This document shows positions 41,891-51,486 of a stretch of 64,000 bases of DNA, one piece after another. Made by a program: the position numbers and the translations under genes. This DNA comes from Aequorivita vladivostokensis (lineage in GTDB: Bacteria > Bacteroidota > Bacteroidia > Flavobacteriales > Flavobacteriaceae). The stretch is taken from the NCBI RefSeq assembly GCF_000952855.1, contig NZ_JSVU01000005.1:186001-250000 (forward strand). The letters run 5' to 3'. The notes beneath the pieces were generated by a model. That model was not told the DNA's origin, did no database searches, and saw nothing but the letters and a program-made list of their open reading frames with translations. Every line of letters begins with the position of its first letter. The stretch's first letter is position 1.

Positions 41891-43537
41891 ATGAAAAAAA
41901 TTATTTTCGGCGCCTTTATGCTAATGGGCGTCCTCGGCTTTTCACAAGATAACGGCTATTTCTTCGGAGGTCTTGAATCCAATTCACAATGGCTTCTAGA
42001 TGATGAAGATTTTGATTTTATTGCCCCAGAAGATCAATTTAGAGCGAATAATTATTTACAACTTAATTATACACTGGGAAAATTCACTGCCGGAATTCAA
42101 TATGAATCGTATCTGCCATCTGCTCTTTTGGGATATTCTCCCACCTGGGACGGTGAAAACGGAATTGGAACCTATTATCTTAATTTCCGAAATGAAACTC
42201 TGGATATTACTGGGGGTTATTTTTACGAACAATTTGGCAGCGGTTTGATTCTCCGAACATGGGAGGATCGGCAACTGGGAATTAATAATGCCTTGAAGGG
42301 AGTACGCGTAAAATTCAGTCCCTCGACAACGTTTAATCTTACCGGAGTTTATGGACAGACCAGAAATGGATTTGACGTTTCTGAAGGTGTTATTCAGGGG
42401 CTCGACGCCAATTTGGATCTAAGCGATCTCATGAAAATTGATGCCGTAGATTTAAAGTTGGGCGCCAGTTATGTAGGGCGCTACCAATCCAATGGTTCCA
42501 GCGATACCATTCCGGCCAATGTCAATGCTTATGGTGGAAGATTGGATTTCGTGGTTTCCAATTTCTACGGGGGAATTGAGGCCATAACAAAAGATCCCGA
42601 TGTACTGATAAATGAAGAAGTGGTTACCACCCCGCAACTCTTTGACGGGACCGCACTACAACTTAATCTGGGGTATGCACAAAAAGGATTGGGCATAAAC
42701 TCTACTTTCCGAAGGTTGGAGAATTTTACTTTTTATGCCGATAGATATGCAGAAGGCAATCAATACAATGAGCAGTTGGTAAACTACGTACCGGCAATAA
42801 CAAAACAACACGATTATTTACTTTCAAATATTTACGTTTACAATTCCCAACCACGACTCCTATTTAGTGAAAATGAGAAAAGAGCCGGGGAAGTGGGGGC
42901 CCAAGTAGATGTGTATTATTCATTTGACAAAGAATCTACTTTAGGAAAAATTGGAACCAAATTAGCCGGAAACTTCTCTTATTGGGCTGGCTTGGAAGCA
43001 ACTTATAACGCCGACGACTTGACCTATGACGCCAAATTTATTGGTGATGGCGATCGCTACTTTCGTGATTTAAACATTGAAATTAAAAACCGCTGGTCTT
43101 CTAAATGGAACACGGTGCTTTCATACCAAGATGTTATAATTGATAAAGCTGTTTCAAAAGGAGGAATTCTTGGTTCAGAAGGAGATATTAGAGCACAGAT
43201 AGCAGTTATTGAGGGCACAAGACGATTTGAAAAGGGTAAAGCCTTGCGTATGGAGCTCCAGCATTTATGGACTGCGGATGATGATAAGAATTGGGCTGCC
43301 GGGGTACTAGAGTATAATTTTAATCCAGCCATTACGGTGTATGCAGCAGATTCGTGGAACTACGGCGGCGAAAAAGAGCTTCACTATTACAGTGTTGGCG
43401 GAAGCTATTCTAAAGGCAGAGCTCGCTTTGCTATGAACTATGGCAGACAACGCGGAGGGTTGATCTGCGTTGGCGGTGTTTGCCGGGAAGTGCCTCCTAG
43501 CACTGGCGTAACGGCAAATCTGGTTGTCACATTCTAA
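41891..43537 (+). CDS. DUF6029-family outer-membrane protein
   Basis: A 548-residue protein with a Sec signal (MKKIIFGAFMLMGVLGFSQ) and amphipathic beta strands throughout, ending in an aromatic-final strand (STGVTANLVVTF), as expected for an outer-membrane barrel. Repeats of the form YxxFGxxL/GxYYL and LELQHLWTADDDKNWAAGVLEYN fit porin-like strands. A late loop holds two cysteines (GGLICVGGVCREVPP) that could form a surface disulfide, possibly with help from the preceding TlpA protein. Family function unknown. Closed by a strong terminator. Confidence 0.82.
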   Translation: MKKIIFGAFMLMGVLGFSQDNGYFFGGLESNSQWLLDDEDFDFIAPEDQFRANNYLQLNYTLGKFTAGIQYESYLPSALLGYSPTWDGENGIGTYYLNFRNETLDITGGYFYEQFGSGLILRTWEDRQLGINNALKGVRVKFSPSTTFNLTGVYGQTRNGFDVSEGVIQGLDANLDLSDLMKIDAVDLKLGASYVGRYQSNGSSDTIPANVNAYGGRLDFVVSNFYGGIEAITKDPDVLINEEVVTTPQLFDGTALQLNLGYAQKGLGINSTFRRLENFTFYADRYAEGNQYNEQLVNYVPAITKQHDYLLSNIYVYNSQPRLLFSENEKRAGEVGAQVDVYYSFDKESTLGKIGTKLAGNFSYWAGLEATYNADDLTYDAKFIGDGDRYFRDLNIEIKNRWSSKWNTVLSYQDVIIDKAVSKGGILGSEGDIRAQIAVIEGTRRFEKGKALRMELQHLWTADDDKNWAAGVLEYNFNPAITVYAADSWNYGGEKELHYYSVGGSYSKGRARFAMNYGRQRGGLICVGGVCREVPPSTGVTANLVVTF

Positions 43538-43555
43538 AGAAATATTTATAATATA

Positions 43556-43587
43556 AAAAAAGCCCCGAAATTTTCGGGGCTTTTTTG
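43556..43587. terminator. Bidirectional terminator after the DUF6029 gene
   Basis: AGCCCCGAAA pairs perfectly with TTTCGGGGCT, with A and T runs on the two sides. It serves the plus-strand barrel gene and the minus-strand T9SS cargo gene. Confidence 0.85.
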
Positions 43588-43604
43588 ATTGTAACCTGCT
43601 ATTA

Positions 43605-44342
43605 CTATTGTACTATAATCTTTGTTGTCTGCACATTACCATTTTGATTTTTGAACTGAACAATATAGGTTTGCGCACTTAAATCAGAAACGTTAACAAT
43701 TTGCCGACCTGCATCAAATTGCCCTTGCTTCACAACTTTACCCTGTATATTGTAAACCATCATATTAATTGGCTCATTTATATTCAGAATCAATTCATTT
43801 GATACTACAGTGGATTGAATGGTTAAATCTACCGTATTATTTTCTGAAATACCCAAGGTTGGATTATAGCGATAGGTAAATAAAAGAGGAGTTCCAGTCT
43901 CTATGGTACCTTGGGGATCCGAATATTGACGAAACGCAAATACAAAATCTATATTATCTGTTCCATTCCCAGGATCATCATTGTAGAAATGATTGCCCAT
44001 TGGTGTAGTTTCTCCTACACCTACAACGAGAGCGCCTTCATTCGATGGCGGAACCGTTTCACCTGCCATAAGATTGTTATAGCATAAACCATAACACAAT
44101 TGCTCAAATTCTCCATTGGTAGAATTTGTTTCTTGCACATATTCAATCCTCGTATAAATTTCATTCGTCGTATTATCGTTTGTTACATAAAATTCGAATG
44201 ATGCTTCGGGGTAGGTCAAAACCCCAAACTCGATTACATCACCATCATTGAGCACATTGCCGGATCTATCAGTCACCGTGAACTGTGCATTGGCGAATGC
44301 CACGGAGCCCAAAACACATAAAAGAAGTAATTTAAATTTCAT
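43605..44342 (-). CDS. Small T9SS-secreted protein with type A sorting domain
   Basis: About 245 residues; the ATG at 44342 starts a Sec signal (MKFKLLLLCVLGSVAFANAQ). Residues about 20-165 form an unrecognised beta domain with two cysteines (QLCYGLCYNN). The last about 75 residues are a Por-secretion-system C-terminal sorting domain: LILNINEPINMMVYNIQGKVVKQGQF, VNVSDLSAQTYIVQFKNQNG and a short basic end. It would be exported by the T9SS to the surface. Divergent from the large Omp28-T9SS gene; both have good promoters. Confidence 0.85.
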   Translation of the reverse strand: MKFKLLLLCVLGSVAFANAQFTVTDRSGNVLNDGDVIEFGVLTYPEASFEFYVTNDNTTNEIYTRIEYVQETNSTNGEFEQLCYGLCYNNLMAGETVPPSNEGALVVGVGETTPMGNHFYNDDPGNGTDNIDFVFAFRQYSDPQGTIETGTPLLFTYRYNPTLGISENNTVDLTIQSTVVSNELILNINEPINMMVYNIQGKVVKQGQFDAGRQIVNVSDLSAQTYIVQFKNQNGNVQTTKIIVQ

Positions 44343-44390
44343 TGCTTTAATTTTTAGATTAATGTTTAAAAATGTCTTTACTAACCTCAG

Positions 44391-44398
44391 CAAAAGTA
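44391..44398 (-). promoter_or_regulatory. Predicted -7 element of the small T9SS cargo gene
   Basis: Minus-strand TACTTTTG matches TAnnTTTG, about 50 bases upstream of the start at 44342. Confidence 0.5.
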
Positions 44399-44657
44399 AG
44401 GATAATTATTAAAAAATATCCTTTAATTAATTTTTCTATTTTTTTTGACTGAAAATACAGTCATATCAATAAATAATTTTAACCAATAAAATAAATATTG
44501 CAATAATGAAAATTATGATTCTAAAATAGAAAACAATATTGACAAAAACGCACGGAATATCGGTTATCGGCACTATAATATAACATTTTTTACAGATTTA
44601 ACACATAAAATTCAGAGATTTACGCACTAAACAATATAATTATAGATTATAAAAAAG

Positions 44658-44665
44658 TACATTTG
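44658..44665 (+). promoter_or_regulatory. Predicted -7 element of the Omp28-T9SS gene
   Basis: TACATTTG matches TAnnTTTG, 40 bases upstream of the ATG at 44706. Confidence 0.55.
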
Positions 44666-44705
44666 TATTTAACTTAAATTTCACATTAATTAAAAACCTA
44701 AAATC

Positions 44706-46370
44706 ATGGTTAAAAAACTACCCCTATTTTTAGTTTTTACATTGTTAACTTCGTTTTCATTTGCGCAAACAATTGTATCAACTTCTCCGGAAAATAAAAA
44801 TGTAATTCTTGAAGAGTTCACGGGTATTAAGTGCGTTTTTTGCCCTGACGGTCACCGTATCGCCCAAGGAATTAAAGCCGCTAATCCCGATGATGTCTTT
44901 TTAATAAATATCCATACTGGAGGATTTGCAGTACCCAATCCTGGAGAACCAGACTTTCGTACTCCAGATGGAAATGCCATCAGAGCTTATTATGGCGTTA
45001 ACAGTTATCCCTCCGGAATGATTAACAGACACACTTGGAGTGGCAATAGTCCTGTTATAAGTCGCTCCGCATGGGCAAGTCGAGCTAATACTATTATGAG
45101 TGAAAGTTCATATTTAAATGTAGGCGTTGAAGCTACCATAGATGTTCAAACCAGAGAATTGGTGGTCCACGTTGAAGGCTATTATACCGGAAGCAGCCCC
45201 CTGAGCACCAATTTTTTAACCGTAGCTTTATTGCAGAACAATACAAAAGGACCACAAACTGGCGGAGGTCAAGGCAATAATTACAACCATATGCACCGAC
45301 TGGTAGATATAATCACACCCACTTGGGGCGATCCGATAAATACAACCACCTCCAGCACATTTGTAGATAGAACTTATACATACACCATCCCGGCGATGTA
45401 CAATAATGTACCTGCTGTTGTTGACGATATGGAAGTGGTTGCATTCATCGCCGAAACACAAAGCGAAATAATCAGTGGCCATGGAGCCCGTGCTACTTTT
45501 ACAGGTATTACCATTGCGAACGACGTAAGTGTTGTATCCATAGAAGATATTCCGGCTACCTGTGAGACCAGCGTCGCTCCAAAAGTAACCATTAAAAACG
45601 AAGGGCAAAATACGCTTACATCACTGGCAATTACCTATGAAATAAATGGTGATTCGCACTCTTACAACTGGACAGGAAATTTACCTGCTCTTTGGGATGA
45701 AACTATTGAACTACCAGAAGTAAATTACACGGCCCAAGGAACAAACACCCTTACTGTATCCATACCGAACGATGATGACAACTCAAACAATTCATTTAAT
45801 ACTACATTCATAGAAGCACCGGAAAGTACAGGTACCGTCGATCTTCGTATTATTACTGATGCTTATGGGGAAGAGTGCAGATGGAACCTTAGAGACTCTA
45901 ATGGCAATATCGTTGAATTCGGCGGACCCTACAACGACAATTCCGTTATTGATATACGCATGAACATTCCGGAAGATTGCTATACCTTTATTTTAATCGA
46001 TACTTTTGGTGATGGAGGCACAAGAGCCACCCTTACAGATAGCGAGGGTACTCTTCTATTTAACGCTAGCGGAAACTGGGGAGCCGAACTATCCCAAGAA
46101 TTCAACAGTAATGGTGTACTTGAAATTAGTGATAGTCAATTAGACGGCATCAGTCTTTATCCAAACCCAGCGAGCTCTATTTTAAATCTGAAAAACGCTG
46201 AAAACGCTAACATTGAAATCTTTGACGTTCTTGGAAAAAGAATTCTTTCTCAAGATAATATTTCCATAAACGAACAGATCAATGTCTCGAATCTGGTAAA
46301 TGGAACTTACTTTATCCGAATTGTAAAGGATAACGCTCTTACCACTAAAAGATTTTTGATTTCAAAATAA
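44706..46370 (+). CDS. Omp28-related protein with T9SS type A sorting domain
   Basis: A 554-residue exported protein. Sec signal to about residue 20 (SFAQ), then an Omp28 thioredoxin-like domain opening VILEEFTGIKCVFCPDGHRIAQGI with a CVFC site and the SYPSGMINR segment. After this come an adhesin-like CARDB unit (VTIKNEGQNTLTSLAITYEING), a lectin/pre-peptidase-like module with CRWNLRDSNGN and TFGDGGTRATL, and a C-terminal sorting domain (ISLYPNPASSILNLKNAENANIEIFDVLGK, NGTYFIRIVKDN). It should be secreted by the T9SS to the cell surface. Second Omp28 protein of this locus. Confidence 0.88.
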   Translation: MVKKLPLFLVFTLLTSFSFAQTIVSTSPENKNVILEEFTGIKCVFCPDGHRIAQGIKAANPDDVFLINIHTGGFAVPNPGEPDFRTPDGNAIRAYYGVNSYPSGMINRHTWSGNSPVISRSAWASRANTIMSESSYLNVGVEATIDVQTRELVVHVEGYYTGSSPLSTNFLTVALLQNNTKGPQTGGGQGNNYNHMHRLVDIITPTWGDPINTTTSSTFVDRTYTYTIPAMYNNVPAVVDDMEVVAFIAETQSEIISGHGARATFTGITIANDVSVVSIEDIPATCETSVAPKVTIKNEGQNTLTSLAITYEINGDSHSYNWTGNLPALWDETIELPEVNYTAQGTNTLTVSIPNDDDNSNNSFNTTFIEAPESTGTVDLRIITDAYGEECRWNLRDSNGNIVEFGGPYNDNSVIDIRMNIPEDCYTFILIDTFGDGGTRATLTDSEGTLLFNASGNWGAELSQEFNSNGVLEISDSQLDGISLYPNPASSILNLKNAENANIEIFDVLGKRILSQDNISINEQINVSNLVNGTYFIRIVKDNALTTKRFLISK

Positions 46371-46392
46371 TTTATAAGTATTAAAAGTCTTG

Positions 46393-46421
46393 AAAAACCC
46401 CGACTTGCTCGGGGTTTTTTT
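46393..46421 (+). terminator. Terminator of the Omp28-T9SS gene
   Basis: AAAACCCCGA pairs with TCGGGGTTTT over a 5-base loop, followed by a T run. Confidence 0.85.
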
Positions 46422-46445
46422 ATTATTTTGAAAAAAATAAAGTCT

Positions 46446-47012
46446 ATGGAATATAATATTGAAAATGAAAAGGTAGTCTTTAACGACCATTACAAAATGA
46501 TTAAGGCTTCCGTAACCTATGATACTTTTAGTGGCAATAGAATAAGAACCAAAAGACTGGCTTTTGAAAGAGGAGATTCGGTTGCCGTTTTACTTTTTGA
46601 AAAGGAAACCGGAACCATTTTGTTTACCAATCAATTTCGCTACCCCACTTGCAAAAATAATGACGGATGGCTGCTGGAAATACCCGCCGGTTCTTTGGAA
46701 AAAGATGAAATACCCGAGGAATGCATACGGCGCGAAGTTTTGGAGGAATTGGGTTATAGACTGACCAGCCCAAATTTGATAAACACATTTTATACGTCTC
46801 CCGGAGCTTCAACCGAGCGTATTTTTCTTTTTTATGCTGAAGTTTCAGAAAATGACCAAATTGAAAAAGGAGGCGGAAATTCAGAAGAAGATGAAGATAT
46901 CCAATTGGTAAAAATTCCCACTTCGGAAATAGCCTCAAAAATTCCCGAAATGAAAGATGCCAAAACCATACTCGCACTCCAGTGGTACTTACTCCATAAA
47001 GTTTCTTCTTAA
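46446..47012 (+). CDS. NUDIX hydrolase (nucleotide-sugar/ADP-ribose pyrophosphatase type)
   Basis: About 188 residues; ATG at 46446 is preferred to a TTG six codons upstream. The Nudix box is complete: AGSLEKDEIPEECIRREVLEELGY (G-x5-E-x7-REVLEELG) at about residue 84. The preceding ILFTNQFRYPTCKNNDGWLLEIPAG and following FYTSPGASTERIFLFYAEV match the NudK/ADP-ribose pyrophosphatase branch. Cleaves a nucleoside diphosphate linked to another group; exact substrate uncertain. Convergent with rsmG. Confidence 0.9.
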   Translation: MEYNIENEKVVFNDHYKMIKASVTYDTFSGNRIRTKRLAFERGDSVAVLLFEKETGTILFTNQFRYPTCKNNDGWLLEIPAGSLEKDEIPEECIRREVLEELGYRLTSPNLINTFYTSPGASTERIFLFYAEVSENDQIEKGGGNSEEDEDIQLVKIPTSEIASKIPEMKDAKTILALQWYLLHKVSS

Positions 47013-47030
47013 AATTTCAGAAGAAAAAAA

Positions 47031-47660
47031 TCACCCTTTATATTTAAGAGGTAAATGCACGACACTCTTGGTTTCAAAAAAATCTTCATCAAAATAATCG
47101 CTCAACGGAAAAACAGTTACGGTGGTGTATATTTTTAATTCTTCAGACAAATCGCCACCCTTTAAATAAAGGATGCCATTTCTGCGTTCGTGTAGGTTCT
47201 TTTTGGCTATCTTGCCCTGTACCCAATGCACAAAAGTGTCCATCTGGGCCACCGCACGGCTCACTATAAAATCGTATTGCCCCGAAACCGTCTCCACACG
47301 GGCATTTGTGGTTTTTACATTTTGCAATTGTAAGCCGGCAACCACTTCTTCCACCACCTTTATTTTTTTTCCGATACTGTCCACCAAATGAAACTTTACA
47401 TCGGGAAACAAAATTGCCAAAGGAATTCCGGGAAAACCACCACCCGTGCCCACGTCCAAAATTCGCGAGCCGGGAAGAAAGGACTGGATTTTGGCAATAC
47501 CCAACGAATGCAGTACATGCCGAAGGTAAAGTTCGTCAATATCTTTGCGGGAGACCACATTTATTTTCAGATTCCAGTCTTCATACAGGGCCTGCAACTG
47601 CTCAAACTGTTGCTTTTGAAGCGGCGTAAGGTGAGGAAAATATTTTAATATTAGTTCCAT
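47031..47660 (-). CDS. rsmG: 16S rRNA (guanine-527-N7)-methyltransferase
   Basis: A 209-residue RsmG (GidB) that methylates G527 of 16S rRNA. Start at 47660 (MELILKYFPHLTPLQKQQF), 17 bases after a -7 element; a longer frame begins upstream of that promoter and is unlikely. The SAM motif is ILDVGTGGGFPGIPLAI (about residue 67), with VSRKDIDELYLRHVLHSL before it and FIVSRAVAQMDTFVHW after it. Complete. Divergent from the desaturase gene. Confidence 0.94.
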   Translation of the reverse strand: MELILKYFPHLTPLQKQQFEQLQALYEDWNLKINVVSRKDIDELYLRHVLHSLGIAKIQSFLPGSRILDVGTGGGFPGIPLAILFPDVKFHLVDSIGKKIKVVEEVVAGLQLQNVKTTNARVETVSGQYDFIVSRAVAQMDTFVHWVQGKIAKKNLHERRNGILYLKGGDLSEELKIYTTVTVFPLSDYFDEDFFETKSVVHLPLKYKG

Positions 47661-47676
47661 AATACAATTTAGGAGA

Positions 47677-47684
47677 CAAAAGTA
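47677..47684 (-). promoter_or_regulatory. Predicted -7 element of rsmG
   Basis: Minus-strand TACTTTTG (TAnnTTTG), 17 bases before the rsmG start. On the plus strand TATCTTTG (47688-47695) and TATTTTTG (47740-47747) are candidates for the divergent desaturase. Confidence 0.55.
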
Positions 47685-47785
47685 TGTTATCTTTGTGAAA
47701 ATTATAATTTTGAAGCTCTCGATTTCCACAAAAGATAATTATTTTTGTGCCTTTCGCAATAAATCTTCCAGTTAACATTTACATT

Positions 47786-48886
47786 TTGACATATACAAAC
47801 CTAAATTTCTCCCGAGTTGACAGTGCTAAATTTTTTAGAACCCTAAACAGGCGCGTTAACGATTATTTCAAAGAAAACAACATAGCCCGAACAGGAAACT
47901 GGAAGCTCCATTTGAAAACAATCGTAATGTTTTCATTATATCTTACTCCCTACTTCCTTTTGCTGACGCTCGATTTTCCGGGGTGGGCGCAATTGCTTTT
48001 TACCATAGTTATGGGTGTGGGCATGGCCGGCGTGGGAATGAACGTAATGCACGATGCCAACCACGGTTCCTACTCCTCAAAAAAATGGATCAATAAAATA
48101 ATGGGCGGGAGTATGTATATTCTTGCCGGAAACGTTTACAATTGGCAGGTGCAGCACAATGTTTTGCACCATACTTATACGAACATTCACGGCCACGATG
48201 AGGACTTGGAAGCGGGAAGAATCCTGCGTTTTTCCCAACATTCAAAATGGCGCAAGTTTCATAAATTCCAACATTGGTACAGTATTTTTTTCTATGGCCT
48301 TTTGACCTTCAATTGGGTACTCACCACTGACTTTTTCCAAACGAAAAGATATTTGGCACGCAAACTTTCTTACGGAAAATTGCCAAAACCTATCACCCAA
48401 TGGAGCATTTTGGTTATTACAAAAATGATTTATGTTTCGCTTTGGATTATAATTCCATTGCTCTTTTTTAATATCGTATGGTGGAAAATTTTGCTCGGAT
48501 TCTTCATCATGCACTATGTGGCGGGATTGATTTTGAGTATTGTTTTTCAACTTGCGCATGTGGTAGAGGATACAGAAATCATGCTACCCGACGATACTGG
48601 AACCATGAAAAACACCTGGGCCATCCACCAACTTTTTACCACGGTTAACTTTTCAACAAATAACAAGATCGTAAATTGGTACACAGGCGGTTTGAATCAC
48701 CAAGTGGAGCACCACATTTTTCCGAATATCAGCCACATTCATTACAAGAATATTTCAAAAATTGTAAAGAGCACAACCAAGGAATTCAATTTACCCTATA
48801 AAGAATATAAAACCACCCGCAAGGCCATTATTGCACATTTCAGACACTTAAAGGAAATGGGGCTGAAACCTGCGGTACCCGCTTAA
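47786..48886 (+). CDS. Membrane fatty acid desaturase (front-end/linoleoyl-CoA type)
   Basis: About 366 residues with a likely TTG start at 47786 (then TYTNLNFSRVD); a GTG at 47747 overlaps the predicted promoter. The di-iron histidine boxes are HDANHGS (about residue 90), HNVLHHTYTNIHGHDED (about 125) and NHQVEHHIFPNISHIHY (about 310). The last is the QxxHH form of front-end desaturases. No cytochrome b5 domain is fused. Four or so membrane helices. Expected role: inserting double bonds in membrane lipids, perhaps for cold adaptation. Six bases before the aminotransferase gene. Confidence 0.88.
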   Translation: MTYTNLNFSRVDSAKFFRTLNRRVNDYFKENNIARTGNWKLHLKTIVMFSLYLTPYFLLLTLDFPGWAQLLFTIVMGVGMAGVGMNVMHDANHGSYSSKKWINKIMGGSMYILAGNVYNWQVQHNVLHHTYTNIHGHDEDLEAGRILRFSQHSKWRKFHKFQHWYSIFFYGLLTFNWVLTTDFFQTKRYLARKLSYGKLPKPITQWSILVITKMIYVSLWIIIPLLFFNIVWWKILLGFFIMHYVAGLILSIVFQLAHVVEDTEIMLPDDTGTMKNTWAIHQLFTTVNFSTNNKIVNWYTGGLNHQVEHHIFPNISHIHYKNISKIVKSTTKEFNLPYKEYKTTRKAIIAHFRHLKEMGLKPAVPA

Positions 48887-48891
48887 TAATT

Positions 48892-50079
48892 ATGGACAAC
48901 AGACTTTCAAAACGAGTGAACGAGATGGCCACATCGGCCACGCTGGCCATGGCTGCCAAAACGCGAGAACTAAAGGAACAAGGCGTAGATATTATTGGCC
49001 TGAGTCTTGGCGAGCCCGATTTTCCCGTTCCGGAATATATAAAGGAAGCAGCTATTCAAGCAATCAAGGACGATTATCATTCCTACACGCCCGTTGACGG
49101 TTATGGCGATCTAAAAAAGGCCATCATTACCAAATTTAAAAGAGACAATAATTTAGATTATAAACCATCGCAAATTGTGGTCTCCACAGGTGCCAAACAA
49201 TCCCTGGCAAATTTAACAATGGTTCTTTTAGATGAAGGCGACGAGGCACTCCTCCCCGCACCCTATTGGGTGAGCTATGCAGACCAGTGCAAGGTAGCCG
49301 GAGGAATCCCGAAGGAAATACCCACCTCGATTGAAACTGATTTTAAGGTAACCGCCGAAGCGCTGGAAGCAGCGATTACCCCAAAAACCAAACTTATTAT
49401 TTATAGCTCTCCTTGTAACCCGAGTGGTTCCGTTTACAGCAAAAAGGAGCTTCGGAAGCTTGCGGATGTTTTGGTGAAATATCCGGATATCATTATTATA
49501 AGCGATGAGATCTACGAACACATAAACTTTAGTGGCGGCCACGCATCTATGGCTGAGTTTGAAGATATGTACGACCGCACCGTAGTGGTAAATGGCGTGT
49601 CTAAAGCTTTTTCTATGACGGGTTGGCGTATCGGTTACATAGGTGGCCCCGAATGGATAGCAAGGGCTTGCAACAAAATGCAGGGCCAAGTAACCAGCGG
49701 TGCCAATGCTATTGCACAAAGAGCTACAATTACCGCTTTGGAAAATCCGCCGAGCAAGATAAAATTTATGGTAGATGCCTTTAAGGAAAGAAGGAAATTG
49801 ATTTTGGATCTTCTTTCGGATATTGAAGGTTTCAAAACCAATCAACCCGAAGGCGCGTTTTATGTGTTTCCGGACGTTTCCTATTTCTTCGGAAAAACGC
49901 TGCGCGGAAAGAACATTAACACCGCCTCAGATTTTTCATTGTATCTTTTGGAAGAAGCCAAAGTTGCAACCGTAACCGGCGAAGCCTTTGGTGATCCAAA
50001 TTGCATCCGCCTTTCATACGCGGCTTCTGAAGCGGAAATAAAAGAAGCCATGCGCCGAATTAAAGAAGCCTTGGATTAA
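48892..50079 (+). CDS. aspC: Aspartate aminotransferase (class I, PLP-dependent)
   Basis: A 395-residue aminotransferase of the AAT-Ib type. Motifs: GLSLGEPDFPVPEYI near the start, STGAKQSLANL, IIYSSPCNPSGSVYSKKEL with the substrate-binding N, IISDEIYEHI with the cofactor aspartate, and the PLP lysine in VNGVSKAFSMTGWRIGYIGG (about residue 235). The late arginine is in CIRLSYAAS. Transfers the amino group between aspartate and 2-oxoglutarate; prephenate may also be used in this branch. Ended by a strong hairpin. Confidence 0.93.
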   Translation: MDNRLSKRVNEMATSATLAMAAKTRELKEQGVDIIGLSLGEPDFPVPEYIKEAAIQAIKDDYHSYTPVDGYGDLKKAIITKFKRDNNLDYKPSQIVVSTGAKQSLANLTMVLLDEGDEALLPAPYWVSYADQCKVAGGIPKEIPTSIETDFKVTAEALEAAITPKTKLIIYSSPCNPSGSVYSKKELRKLADVLVKYPDIIIISDEIYEHINFSGGHASMAEFEDMYDRTVVVNGVSKAFSMTGWRIGYIGGPEWIARACNKMQGQVTSGANAIAQRATITALENPPSKIKFMVDAFKERRKLILDLLSDIEGFKTNQPEGAFYVFPDVSYFFGKTLRGKNINTASDFSLYLLEEAKVATVTGEAFGDPNCIRLSYAASEAEIKEAMRRIKEALD

Positions 50080-50101
50080 AAGAATCACGATTCATTTAAA
50101 A

Positions 50102-50138
50102 GTGGGATGGGTTAAAGTTAACCTATCCCATTTTTTTT
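50102..50138 (+). terminator. Terminator of the aminotransferase gene
   Basis: A 12-13 bp stem (TGGGATGGGTTAA pairing with TTAACCTATCCCA, one G-T pair, 2-base loop region) followed by eight T. Confidence 0.85.
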
Positions 50139-50302
50139 AGAGGAAATTTTCCGTTGCGGAATATATTTCCGAAAATAATTACTTTCCAGTACACTTTTCC
50201 ACAAGCGCCAATTAGAAAAACTCGTGGAGAAGACATCTTTATATAATTTCAGTTTTTAATTTATCATAAATCCAATTGCTGTATTTTTACAAAAAACAAC
50301 GT

Positions 50303-51469
50303 ATGGCTAAAATTTTATTATTGGGAAGTGGAGAATTGGGAAAAGAATTTACCATTGCAGCAAAAAGGATTGGACAAACAGTAATAGCCGTAGACAGTTA
50401 TGAAAATGCCCCTGCCGCGCAGATCGCGGACATTGCAGAAATAATAAATATGCTCGATGGCAATGCGTTGGATGCCCTTGTTGAGAAACACAAGCCTGAC
50501 TATATAGTTCCCGAGATTGAAGCCATACGCACCGAACGTTTTTACGAATATGAAAAACAAGGTTATACCGTAATCCCTTCTGCAAAGGCAGCAAACTTTA
50601 CGATGAACCGAAAAGCCATTCGAGACCTGGCCACCAATGAATTGGGTTTAAAGACCGCCAAATATCGATACGCAACCTCAGCAGAAAGCTTACAAAAAGC
50701 CGTTTCTGAAATCGGCATGCCCTGTGTAGTAAAACCTTTGATGTCTTCCAGCGGAAAAGGCCAAAGCACCATAAAAACCGATGCAGATATTGAAAAGGCA
50801 TGGGAGTATTCACAACTAGGATCCCGTGGTGATGTGGCTGAAGTAATCGTGGAAGCCTTTGTAAATTTCAACTATGAAATAACCCTCCTAACTGTAACGC
50901 AGCGTAACGGCAGAACACTTTTCTGCCCTCCAATTGGCCATCGGCAGGAACGCGGGGATTATATGGAAAGTTGGCAACCGGCTCCAATGAAAAATGAAAT
51001 TTTGGAAGAAGCCCAGCAAATGGCAGAAAAAGTGACAACCGCCTTATCGGGTTGCGGTGTTTGGGGAGTTGAATTTTTTGTAGCGGATGATGGAGTGTAT
51101 TTTTCGGAACTCTCGCCCAGACCTCACGATACAGGAATGGTTACGCTTGCAAAAACACAAAACTTCAACGAGTTTGAACTGCATCTCCGTGCAATTCTGG
51201 GGCTTCCAATCTCGGAAATAACACTGGAGCGTATTGGCGCCAGTGCTGTAATTTTAGCTACGGAAAATTCTGAAAACCCTACCTTTGAAGGTTTGGAAAA
51301 GGTAGCTGCTTCACCAAAAACAGATTTCAGGATTTTTGGCAAACCTACTTCTCGTCCTTTTCGAAGAATGGGGATTGTTTTAACACACGATAATCTAGGT
51401 GGCGATATTTCAGAAGTAACCGAAAAGGCCAAAAAGTTAGCGAGTCAAATAAAGGTCATTTCAGAATAA
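50303..51469 (+). CDS. purT: Formate-dependent phosphoribosylglycinamide formyltransferase
   Basis: A 388-residue ATP-grasp enzyme that formylates GAR with formate and ATP in purine synthesis. ATG at 50303 ([16 protein letters not shown]) is chosen over one nine codons upstream. The ATP-grasp pieces are [21 protein letters not shown] (about residue 140), [28 protein letters not shown] (about 257-285) and the [17 protein letters not shown] linker. Complete. The 164-base region between the aspC terminator and the start shows nothing I can identify. Confidence 0.95.
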   Translation: MAKILLLGSGELGKEFTIAAKRIGQTVIAVDSYENAPAAQIADIAEIINMLDGNALDALVEKHKPDYIVPEIEAIRTERFYEYEKQGYTVIPSAKAANFTMNRKAIRDLATNELGLKTAKYRYATSAESLQKAVSEIGMPCVVKPLMSSSGKGQSTIKTDADIEKAWEYSQLGSRGDVAEVIVEAFVNFNYEITLLTVTQRNGRTLFCPPIGHRQERGDYMESWQPAPMKNEILEEAQQMAEKVTTALSGCGVWGVEFFVADDGVYFSELSPRPHDTGMVTLAKTQNFNEFELHLRAILGLPISEITLERIGASAVILATENSENPTFEGLEKVAASPKTDFRIFGKPTSRPFRRMGIVLTHDNLGGDISEVTEKAKKLASQIKVISE

Positions 51470-51486
51470 ATCTGAAGTTTTTAAAA

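Larger units (their letters stand above)
44343..44705. other. 363-base divergent intergenic region with two promoters
   Basis: Very AT-rich, no gene seen. A minus-strand TACTTTTG (44398-44391) faces the small T9SS gene and a plus-strand TACATTTG (44658-44665) faces the large one. The middle part holds no repeat or hairpin that I can support. Confidence 0.6.

Noticed and set aside
44343-44705. Small RNA gene in the divergent spacer
   Set aside because: No hairpin terminator or structured segment is visible; the region is plain AT-rich promoter DNA.
49228-49845. A 205-codon open frame antisense to the aspartate aminotransferase gene
   Set aside because: Shadow frame of a conserved gene; the product is compositionally odd, with no motif.
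50139-50302. Possible purine riboswitch before purT
   Set aside because: No conserved riboswitch core or paired-loop pattern can be seen in these 164 bases.
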